From Brevundimonas sp. (GTDB lineage Bacteria > Pseudomonadota > Alphaproteobacteria > Caulobacterales > Caulobacteraceae), in assembly GCF_016463295.1 (NCBI RefSeq), contig NZ_JAEMRO010000013.1:1-44400 (forward strand): a stretch of DNA of 44,400 nt, written 5' to 3'. Positions within the stretch are counted from its first letter, which is position 1. Each line of letters starts with the position of its first letter. Below are positions 38,333-44,400 of this stretch, in pieces. Below the pieces are notes generated by a model. It made no database searches. It was given only the letters and a program-made list of their open reading frames with translations, and was not told where the DNA came from. Position numbers and translations under genes: made by a program.

Positions 38333-39307
38333 TCAGCTCCACAGCCACATGGCCGCGGCCGTATACAGGGCAATGCCGGCAATCAGGTTGAACGGAAAGG
38401 TGATGGCCAGCGATGCCGTGACGAATACGCCAGGGTCGGCCTGTGGCGCGGCCAGTCGCATGGCAGCGGGCACAGCGATGTAGGATGCCGATCCCGCCAG
38501 GATGGTCAGCAAAGCTGCGTCTCCCAGGTCCAGACCTGCCAGCCGCGACAGACCCAGGGCGATGGCCGCCGACAGCAGGGGAAAGCCCACAGCAAAGCCT
38601 ATGACGCCGACGCTCATCTTGCGACCGCCCTCCATCAGCCTGCGTGCCGCCGTCAGGCCGATATCCAGCAGGAAGAAGCATAACGCACCCTGGAACAGCG
38701 GTCCGACGAAGACGTCCAGCCGGGCCAGCCCTGCCTCGCCCGAAATCAGTCCCACGACGAAACTGCCCAGCAGCATGACGGTGGCGGCACCGACGAACAC
38801 TTCGCGCAGAATCGTCCTGCGTCGTCCGGGCTCGCGCCATCCCGCTCCGTTCAGCAGGATCAAGGCGGTCAGGATGGCGGGTGTCTCCATCAGAGCCAGG
38901 ACCGCAGCCATGTAGCCGCCAGGGGTCAGCCCGACAGAGTCCAGATGCTGTTGCCCCGCCGCGAACGTCACCACCGATACCGATCCATAGGTCGCCGCGA
39001 GCGCGCACAGCGTCGGGCGGTCCAGACGGGTCGTCCGGCGCAGGATGAACACAGCCGCCAACGGCATGACGGCGCTGAACGTTATCCCCAGCGCGGCCGC
39101 TGTCAGAAAATCGCCGTTCAGCCCGGCCGATCGGGCCTCCACCCCACCTTTGAAGCCGATGCAAAGCATCAGATACAGCGACAAGCCCTTGGCCACAGGC
39201 TCTGGGACGGCCAGGTCCGATCGTGCCAGCGCGGCCAGCGCGCCGATGAAGAAGAACAGGATGGCGGGCGACGTCAGCAGCGACAGGCTGGCGGAAAGAT
39301 CGGGCAT
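38333..39307 (-). CDS. sbtA: SbtA-type sodium-dependent bicarbonate permease
   Basis: A 324-residue membrane protein with about 10 helices, of the Sbt_1 (PF05982, formerly DUF897) family. Family patches: SPAILFFFIGALAALARSDL, LSLYLMLCIGFKGGVE, AATYGSVSVVTFAAGQQHL, ALMETPAILTALIL and LAGSASYIAVPAAMR with the duplicated half-sites expected for this fold. The cyanobacterial SbtA imports bicarbonate with sodium. Whether this homologue moves bicarbonate or another anion is not known. The start 39307 is chosen because the first helix follows shortly after; 18 upstream codons lack features. No SbtB (PII-like) gene is adjacent, unlike the cyanobacterial pair. Confidence 0.85.
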   Translation of the reverse strand: MPDLSASLSLLTSPAILFFFIGALAALARSDLAVPEPVAKGLSLYLMLCIGFKGGVEARSAGLNGDFLTAAALGITFSAVMPLAAVFILRRTTRLDRPTLCALAATYGSVSVVTFAAGQQHLDSVGLTPGGYMAAVLALMETPAILTALILLNGAGWREPGRRRTILREVFVGAATVMLLGSFVVGLISGEAGLARLDVFVGPLFQGALCFFLLDIGLTAARRLMEGGRKMSVGVIGFAVGFPLLSAAIALGLSRLAGLDLGDAALLTILAGSASYIAVPAAMRLAAPQADPGVFVTASLAITFPFNLIAGIALYTAAAMWLWS

Positions 39308-39361
39308 GCGGGAGACCTTGCGAATGACGCCGGGCCTATGACGCCCCCCCGCAACGCTCAC

Positions 39362-39435
39362 CAGTTTATAGGCATCATAATCGCCATAACGAGTTACAAT
39401 AGTCGATTACATTCGTGTCGCAGAGCCACCGGTCA
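39362..39435 (-). promoter_or_regulatory. AT-rich promoter region of the permease gene
   Basis: The gap between the permease start and the receiver stop is markedly AT-rich around 39364-39412 (TTTATAGGCATCATAATCGC and GTTACAATAGTCGATTACAT on the plus strand). It is the only place for a permease promoter. Several -10-like hexamers exist on the minus strand, but I cannot choose among them. Confidence 0.4.
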
Positions 39436-39454
39436 GCTTTCTCAGCCAGAAAGC
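39436..39454 (-). terminator. hairpin at the end of the two-component operon
   Basis: GCTTTCT (39436-39442) and AGAAAGC (39448-39454) form a 7-bp stem with a 5-nt loop starting just after the stop codon of the receiver gene. No T-run follows on the minus strand. Confidence 0.4.
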
Positions 39455-39455
39455 C

Positions 39456-39881
39456 TCAGCGGGCGGCAAACCGTCGTCGCGTGTCCAGCAGGACCCAGCT
39501 GCGCATCAGCAGTTCGCCGACATCGTAAGGTTTCAACAACACGTCGTTCGCGCCTAGCGCCAGAGCGCGCAGCCGGGCGTTCATCGTCGAATCGGCCGTC
39601 AGCACCAGGATGGGCAGGTAGTCATCCTGTGCCGTAAGCCTGCGAAAGCTTTCCAGACACTCATAGCCGTCGAACCCCGGCATCATGAGGTCCAGCAGAA
39701 CCAGATCCGGCGGTGTGGCGGCAAAGTCGGCCAAGGCCTCGCGCGCGTCCAGATGCGTCACGACGTAGGTAAAGCCCTCCCGACGGAAGGCGCGATCGAC
39801 CAGGTTCAGGTTCGCCGCCTCGTCGTCCACGACCAGAATGCGTGCCGTTTTCAGGGACGGATCGTCGGGTACGATCTTCAT
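39456..39881 (-). CDS. single-domain response regulator (receiver only)
   Basis: A 141-residue CheY-like receiver with no output domain. Acidic pocket D19/D20 in ILVVDDEAAN, phosphoacceptor D64 in LVLLDLMMPG, the Thr of LVLTADS and the Lys of LLKPYDV are all present. The start overlaps the stop of the CHASE3 kinase gene (ATGA, 39878-39881), so that kinase is the likely phosphodonor. Output must come through protein contacts or phosphotransfer to another protein. It is the last gene of a four-gene operon. Confidence 0.9.
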   Translation of the reverse strand: MKIVPDDPSLKTARILVVDDEAANLNLVDRAFRREGFTYVVTHLDAREALADFAATPPDLVLLDLMMPGFDGYECLESFRRLTAQDDYLPILVLTADSTMNARLRALALGANDVLLKPYDVGELLMRSWVLLDTRRRFAAR

Positions 39882-41821
39882 GCGCTCGCTCTGGCCTGGG
39901 ACAAGTGACGAGGGAGAGTGACCGTGAACCTGGCACCCGTCCCCTCCTCACGCGCGTCGTAAAGGATGTCACCGCCCTGGGCCTGCGCCAGACCCCTGGA
40001 CAGCGCCAGCCCGAGCCCGGAGCCTTCCACGCCGCTCCATCGCTCGGCATCCAGTCTGTCGAAGGGCGTGAACAGGCGACCGACGAACGTCTTCGGCACG
40101 CCCGGCCCCTGGTCGGTCACGGCAATGCGAACCTCCTTGTCGTCCTGGGTAATGCTCACGGTCACGACGCCACCACGCGGTCCGTATTTGATGGCGTTCG
40201 ACAACAGGTTCAGGACAATCTGAAGCGTTGCCCGGCGGTCGGCCCAAGCCACAGCATCATCCTGACCCTCGATCCCTATGTCCACATCGGCCGCCGCGGC
40301 CTGCGGCGAAATCAGGTTGCGTACATCGTCCATCAAGGGTCGAACCTCGATCGCCGTCAGGCTCAAGGCATGGCCGCCTGCCTCGATCTGGGCGATGTCC
40401 AGCACCTCCTCGATCATCGCCAGCAGGTGTCCGCCCGCCTTGGCGATCTGATCGACGGCGTTCATCTGATCCTCGGTCAGCATGTCTCGATCCAGGCCCA
40501 ACAGCTGGTTGAACCCCAGAATGGCGGTCAGCGGCGTGCGCAGCTCATGGCTCATGCGCGACAGGAATTCGCTCTTGGCACGGCTGGCGCGTTCCGCCTC
40601 GGCGCGGGCCTGACCCAAGGCCTCCTCGGCACGTCGACGCTCGGTCACGTCGCGCGTGACCTTGGAGAAGCCGGTCAACGTCCCGTCCTCAGCGCGCAGC
40701 GCCGTGATGACGACATTGGCCCAGAAGCGTCCACCGTCGTTGCGCAGACGCCAGCCGTCATCCTCGGCCCGCCCTTCGCGCCGGGCGATTTCCAGCAGGC
40801 GATCCGGCGTCTCGTCGCGGCTCTCGACCGGATAGAATGTCGAAAAATGGCGGCCCAGGATCTCATCGGCCGTCCAGCCCTTGATCCGTTCGGCACCGGC
40901 ATTCCAGCTGACCACCCGTCCGTCCACATCCAGAGCAAAGATGCCATAGTCGCGCACGCCCTCGATGACGCGGCGATAGCGCTCCTCGCCGTCGCGCAAG
41001 GCGGCCTCGCGCGAGCGCAGCAGATCCCCGGCCTGCACCAGCCGGCGGGCCAGGCGGCCGATCTCGTCCTGGGCGGCATCGACGATGTCCAGCGGCTCGC
41101 CGCGCTCCAGCCGCTCGGCCTCTCGCTCCAGACCACGCACTCTTCGCACGATGCCGGTGAATAGCAGCTGTGCCGCCGCCAGCCCGCCCAGCAGACCGAT
41201 CCCCGCCATGACGGCCGTCAGTGCCCAGGTCCGTCGACGCTCATCGTCGGCCCTGGCCTGTCGCTCGGCCAGCAGCGTGGCCTCTCGTATCTGCATGGCC
41301 TCGATCTCGGCCCTCAAGGCGTCGAGCACCGCCTTGTTGGCGATCAGGGCACGGGTCACCTCGGGCGCCTGCAGTCCCGTGGAGGTTCCGGCTCCCGGCA
41401 TGGCCGCCAGCTGTGCCAGGCCTTCGCGTTTCAGGATGACCAGCTCGTCGACCCGCACCAGCCGGCCCCGGATTTCGCCGTCGCGGGCGGTGCGCCGTAG
41501 ACGGTCCAGCGTGGCGGGCAGCAGCGCCTCGGCCTTGACGTAGGGCTCCAGGAACGCGCGGCGCCCGGTGAGGCGATATCCCCGAACCCCGCTGGCAGCC
41601 TCGGCCAGCAGGGCGTGCACCTCGTGAATATCGCGCTGAATCGCAAATGTCAGTCGGACCTGGGCCTGGGCCTGGGCCTCGGCCCTCGCCGAAAGGTGCA
41701 GCGCGCCGATACTGGCCAGCAGGATAGCCAACGGCAGGGCCACGACGATCAGTCCCTTGGCCCCCAGACCCAGATCGGCCCACCCACGCGCCAGACCGGC
41801 CTGAAATACTCCGCGTTTCAC
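39878..41821 (-). CDS. CHASE3-PAS sensor histidine kinase
   Basis: A 647-residue membrane kinase. TM1 at about 24-44 (GLIVVALPLAILLASIGALH), a periplasmic CHASE3 domain at about 48-200 (DIHEVHALLAEAASGVRGYR, LTGRRAFLEPYV), TM2 at about 200-222, a HAMP-like segment, PAS at about 285-400 (RDYGIFALDVDGRVVSWNAG, ERIKGW), then HisKA with H425 in MSHELRTPL and an HATPase domain (NLLSNAIKYGPRGG, DQGPGV, GSGLGLALSRGLA). CHASE3-PAS kinases of this pattern often control general stress or phytochrome-like pathways; the signal here is unknown. It overlaps the NarL-type gene upstream (ATGA) and the receiver downstream. Confidence 0.9.
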   Translation of the reverse strand: MKRGVFQAGLARGWADLGLGAKGLIVVALPLAILLASIGALHLSARAEAQAQAQVRLTFAIQRDIHEVHALLAEAASGVRGYRLTGRRAFLEPYVKAEALLPATLDRLRRTARDGEIRGRLVRVDELVILKREGLAQLAAMPGAGTSTGLQAPEVTRALIANKAVLDALRAEIEAMQIREATLLAERQARADDERRRTWALTAVMAGIGLLGGLAAAQLLFTGIVRRVRGLEREAERLERGEPLDIVDAAQDEIGRLARRLVQAGDLLRSREAALRDGEERYRRVIEGVRDYGIFALDVDGRVVSWNAGAERIKGWTADEILGRHFSTFYPVESRDETPDRLLEIARREGRAEDDGWRLRNDGGRFWANVVITALRAEDGTLTGFSKVTRDVTERRRAEEALGQARAEAERASRAKSEFLSRMSHELRTPLTAILGFNQLLGLDRDMLTEDQMNAVDQIAKAGGHLLAMIEEVLDIAQIEAGGHALSLTAIEVRPLMDDVRNLISPQAAAADVDIGIEGQDDAVAWADRRATLQIVLNLLSNAIKYGPRGGVVTVSITQDDKEVRIAVTDQGPGVPKTFVGRLFTPFDRLDAERWSGVEGSGLGLALSRGLAQAQGGDILYDAREEGTGARFTVTLPRHLSQARASA

Positions 41822-42438
41822 AGCGAAGTCCGGGCGGCAAAGACGGCGGCCTGGGTGCGATCGACGACGTTAAGCTTGGCGATCACCTTTTCAACATGAA
41901 CCTTCACCGTGCCCGGGCCAATCCCAAGCTCGCGCGCGATCGCCTTGTTGGTGAGGCCCTGCGCGACCAGCATCAGCACCTCGCGTTCCCGCCTGGTCAG
42001 GCGCTCCAGGTCGCCCTGGCTTGGTCCCGTGGCAGGGGCCATTGCCTGACGCAACAGTTCACCGGGCAATGCCGTGCGCCCCGCCCCCACGGCGCGAATG
42101 GCGTGCAACAGTTCCTCCCGACCTGCGTCCTTCAGCACATAGCCAGTCACCCCGGCCGACAGGGCACTACGAACATACTCCGGAGTATCGTGCAGCGTCA
42201 GCATCAGGACCCGTGCAGAACCAGCGGCCAGTATCTGCCGGGCGGCATCCAGGCCGCTCATGCCGGGGCCAAAGCGGATATCCAGAATGGCCAGGTCGAT
42301 GTCCCCCGCAGTGCATCGCTCCACCGCGCCCTCGCCGGTTTCAGCTTCGGCGACGACCCTCAGGTCGGCCTCGCGCTCGACGACGGCACGCAGGCCGGCG
42401 CGCGTCAGTTCGTGGTCGTCGGCGATCAGGATGCGCAT
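41818..42438 (-). CDS. NarL/FixJ-type response regulator
   Basis: A 206-residue regulator with a receiver (D7/D8 in LIADDHE, phosphoacceptor D53 in LAILDIRFG, Lys in YVLKDAG) and a C-terminal LuxR-type HTH (about 140-200: LTRREREVLMLVAQGLTNKA, GPGTVKVHVEKVIAKL). The start at 42438 is chosen at the classic MRILIADDHE opening; the longer frame would enter the upstream gene. One base separates it from the kinase stop (TGATATG), so the kinase at 42440 is the expected partner. It may bind the palindrome at 43589-43604. Confidence 0.92.
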   Translation of the reverse strand: MRILIADDHELTRAGLRAVVEREADLRVVAEAETGEGAVERCTAGDIDLAILDIRFGPGMSGLDAARQILAAGSARVLMLTLHDTPEYVRSALSAGVTGYVLKDAGREELLHAIRAVGAGRTALPGELLRQAMAPATGPSQGDLERLTRREREVLMLVAQGLTNKAIARELGIGPGTVKVHVEKVIAKLNVVDRTQAAVFAARTSL

Positions 42439-42439
42439 A

Positions 42440-43531
42440 TCATACCCCTGCCAGAGGGACGGTCGCACGGATGCGGAAACCGTTTGACGTCGGCCCGGCG
42501 CTTAACAGGCCTGCGACCTCGGCCAGCCGCTCCCGCATGATATCCAGCCCGAAATGCGGCCCGTCATCCAGGTCGTCGAGGCGTCCGTCGCTGACGCCTG
42601 ACGTATCGACCGTCAGAATGATGCGGCTGCGATCGGAAGCGATCGACAGGTCGAGTGCGACATCCCCGCCCGGCGCATGTTTGGAGGCATTGTTGAAGGC
42701 CTCCTGCCCGATTCGGAACAGAAGCGTCTCCAGCCAGTCGGGCAGACGTGTATCGACATGATCGGAAATGGCGACCCTGTGACCGGCTCCCTCCAGCCGA
42801 CGCGCCTCTTCTCTCAGGGCTGCTGTGACACCCAGGTCGTCCAGGCTTGGGGGGCGCAGGCCCGCGATCACCCCGCGCAGGTCCGAGACCGAACGTCTGG
42901 CCACGGCAATCAGGGCCTGCAGCCTGTCTGCCGCTGCGGTATCGATCGGGGCCAGTTCCAGATGCAATAACTCCATGTGTCGATAGAGGGCCGCCACCTG
43001 CTGGGCCACGCCGTCGTGGAGGTCGGCGGCAATCGCGGCGCGTTCGCGTTCCTGCGCCTTGACCACGCTGGAGAGCACCAGCTCCAGCTCCGTCTCGCGT
43101 GCCGCAAGACGAGCCACGAGCTGCGTCTCCTTGCGCCGCTGCAAGTCGACAGTCAGCCGAGCCTCGATCATCTCCACCAGCAACCGCAGCGCCGCAGCAT
43201 CCTCGTCGTTCGACAGGGTCTGGGGATTGGTGGGGGCCGAGAACACCAGCCGGACACCAGACCGCCCACGCTCGGCCAGAGACTCCAGCGGTATGACCAT
43301 TTCGTCGGGGGCCGTTGTGCTGTCGGCGTCCTCAAGCCTGCCTTGCCGAAAGCCTGCGAAATGCGCCGCCTTTCGCGCGGCGCTGCCGACGACCCGGTCT
43401 AACGTTTCGGTGTCTGCGGCAGCCAGCTCGCGGCTGACCTCGATCAGCAGTTTCAACCGGGCGGCCCGCGCCTGCGCGTCGCGAAACAGCGAACGCAGAT
43501 CGAGCCCCGGCAGTGTCTGTTCGATGGCCAC
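42440..43531 (-). CDS. soluble GAF-like / HisKA_3 sensor kinase
   Basis: A 363-residue kinase with no membrane segment or signal peptide, so a cytoplasmic sensor. Residues about 20-135 look like a GAF-type sensory domain (LIEVSRELAAADTETLDRVV), followed by a coiled region (120-165), HisKA_3 dimerisation with H172 in AAIAADLHDGVAQQ, and an HATPase domain (RIGQEAFNNASKHA, DDGPHFGLDIMRERL). This is the NarX/DegS-type kinase that pairs with NarL-type regulators, and the cognate gene follows directly. It is the first gene of the operon, transcribed away from 43700. The ligand is unknown. Confidence 0.88.
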   Translation of the reverse strand: MAIEQTLPGLDLRSLFRDAQARAARLKLLIEVSRELAAADTETLDRVVGSAARKAAHFAGFRQGRLEDADSTTAPDEMVIPLESLAERGRSGVRLVFSAPTNPQTLSNDEDAAALRLLVEMIEARLTVDLQRRKETQLVARLAARETELELVLSSVVKAQERERAAIAADLHDGVAQQVAALYRHMELLHLELAPIDTAAADRLQALIAVARRSVSDLRGVIAGLRPPSLDDLGVTAALREEARRLEGAGHRVAISDHVDTRLPDWLETLLFRIGQEAFNNASKHAPGGDVALDLSIASDRSRIILTVDTSGVSDGRLDDLDDGPHFGLDIMRERLAEVAGLLSAGPTSNGFRIRATVPLAGV

Positions 43532-43588
43532 GCGGGCACTCTCTTTTCAGTTCGTATCGACATGTACCAAGAAGGCACCGCGTCGTCG

Positions 43589-43604
43589 TATGCCATATGG
43601 CATA
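43589..43604. promoter_or_regulatory. 16-bp perfect palindrome in the divergent gap
   Basis: TATGCCATATGGCATA is a complete palindrome without a spacer, 58 bp before the kinase start and 96 bp before the gene at 43700. It is AT-rich relative to its surroundings. Position and symmetry suggest a dimeric regulator site, possibly for the NarL-type regulator of the operon. Confidence 0.5.
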
Positions 43605-43699
43605 GGTCGTGCGGCCTGCCGTCAGGCTGATGTGCGCTCCCATTGGATCCAGCATCCTTTCGTCATCGCCGCACCTGCGGCTCACGAAAGGATGTCTCG

Positions 43700-44308
43700 A
43701 TGCGCAAGCTGTTCACTGTCACCACCGCGGCCGCGCTGCTGTTCGCCGGTTCGGCCATGGCGCACACCGATCGCGCCACGACGTCGGGGGCAAGCTATCC
43801 GGTCGCCAACCTCAGTACCTCCGTGGCCGCCGCGCCCATCACGGTCGCCGAAGTCGAGGCCGCCCAGCGCGCCTGGGGCACGGCCCTGGTCGCGATCTCC
43901 ACCGAATACAAGACCAATGGTCGGGCCGCCGCCACGCGGCTGGCCAGTCAGGTTCTCGACACCGCCTACGGCTATAATCTGGGACCGGTGGCGTTCAAGC
44001 CGACCCTGGCTCATGGCGACACCACCTTCCGTACGACACACGAAGCCGCCTTGGCCTATTTCGTCGGCGGCAACCCGAACTTCGCCGAGGACACCGGCTT
44101 TGCCCTCAAGGGCTGGCAGTCCTACGAAGTCGCCAATGCCGCCGTCGTCATCAATGGCACGACCGCCATCTCGACCGGAAATGTCATGCTGACCAACGAC
44201 AAGGGCGAAGTCACCACGGTCAACAAGACCTGGGGCTGGGTGCGCGATGCGAACGGTGCCCTGCGCATCGTCCTGCACCATTCCTCGCTGCCGTACGACC
44301 CGGACTAA
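43700..44308 (+). CDS. small exported protein with SnoaL/NTF2-like C-terminus
   Basis: A 202-residue protein with a Sec signal peptide (KLFTVTTAAALLFAGSAMAH). The mature part has AWGTALVAISTEYKTNG, the patch YGYNLGPVAFKPTLAHGD, FRTTHEAALAYFVGGNPNF, and a final VNKTWGWVRDANGALRIVLH followed by HSSLPY, which resembles the end of SnoaL/DUF4440-type folds. Relatives are sometimes named phosphoribosyl-AMP cyclohydrolase in databases, a name with no support from the sequence. Start 43700 has AAAGGA upstream and matches the signal peptide. It diverges from the two-component operon, which may control it. True function unknown. Confidence 0.75.
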   Translation: MRKLFTVTTAAALLFAGSAMAHTDRATTSGASYPVANLSTSVAAAPITVAEVEAAQRAWGTALVAISTEYKTNGRAAATRLASQVLDTAYGYNLGPVAFKPTLAHGDTTFRTTHEAALAYFVGGNPNFAEDTGFALKGWQSYEVANAAVVINGTTAISTGNVMLTNDKGEVTTVNKTWGWVRDANGALRIVLHHSSLPYDPD

Positions 44309-44319
44309 AGGTCGGCGAC

Positions 44320-44347
44320 CGGCCGCGTCAGCCCTAAGGCGCGGCCG
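44320..44347. terminator. hairpin at the convergent right-edge junction
   Basis: CGGCCGCG (44320-44327) and CGCGGCCG (44340-44347) form a perfect 8-bp stem with a 12-nt loop, 11 bp after the stop of the exported protein. It likely ends transcription from the left and overlaps the end of the frame at 44334. Confidence 0.55.
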
Positions 44348-44400
44348 ATTCGCCTGTCGCGTGCGCCGCGATGACTGCCGCTGCATGGGCTGCCCCCCCC
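44334..44400 (-). CDS. possible 3' end of a gene entering from the right edge
   Basis: On the minus strand a frame from the edge reads GGAAHAAAVIAAHATGESAA then P and a TAG stop (44336-44334). The Ala-rich composition with GC-rich third positions is compatible with a real C-terminus, but 21 codons are too few to name a family or to exclude chance. Confidence 0.3.
   Translation of the reverse strand, partial: GGAAHAAAVIAAHATGESAAP

Noticed and set aside
43059..44192. Plus-strand frame spanning the kinase and exported-protein genes
   Set aside because: It joins antisense of the kinase with a wrong frame of the exported gene; the product is low-complexity Arg/Pro/Ser.

Overview
The window is GC-rich chromosomal DNA that looks like a Caulobacteraceae genome, most likely Brevundimonas or a close relative. 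This rests on TonB-dependent receptors of the Caulobacter type, a maltodextrin locus laid out as a receptor plus an MFS permease with no ABC importer, FecI/FecR-type regulation, and G-rich cruciform-like repeats between convergent genes. The genus is inference. I see no mobile elements, phage genes, CRISPR arrays or rRNA.

Region 1 (about 1-15150) is a maltodextrin/starch utilisation locus. A MalA-like TonB receptor (minus) diverges from a secreted GH13 amylase and a cytoplasmic GH13 alpha-glucosidase. A LacI-type repressor (minus) diverges from a tight operon of GH97 alpha-glucosidase, SLC45-like permease, Tat-like secreted esterase and GH15 glucoamylase. Genes in each operon overlap by 4 bp. 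Both divergent intergenic regions carry GCAA/TTGC inverted repeats that are candidate operators. Both convergent junctions hold a long inverted repeat with side hairpins.

Region 2 (15156-29700) has a secreted TolB-propeller/amidohydrolase protein, a 2276-residue autotransporter with five Calx-beta domains and an internal duplication, a divergent membrane-bound LuxR-type regulator, a DUF305 + LVIVD-repeat periplasmic pair, a small unknown gene and a small DMT_6 membrane protein, followed by tRNA-Thr(TGT).

Region 3 (29849-38279, all minus) is the most interesting part: ECF sigma factor, FecR anti-sigma factor, TonB receptor with an N-terminal signalling (STN) domain, YfcC-like permease, exported S51 cyanophycinase-like peptidase and cytoplasmic Thr-nucleophile isoaspartyl dipeptidase. 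The order and overlaps suggest one inducible system that takes up cyanophycin-like or beta-aspartyl peptides, cleaves them in the periplasm, imports the dipeptides and hydrolyses them to amino acids.

Region 4 (38333-44400) has an SbtA-type bicarbonate permease, a four-gene two-component operon (GAF/HisKA_3 kinase, NarL-type regulator, CHASE3-PAS hybrid-less kinase, single receiver) and a divergent small secreted protein, with a perfect 16-bp palindrome in the divergent gap. Partial genes run off both window edges.
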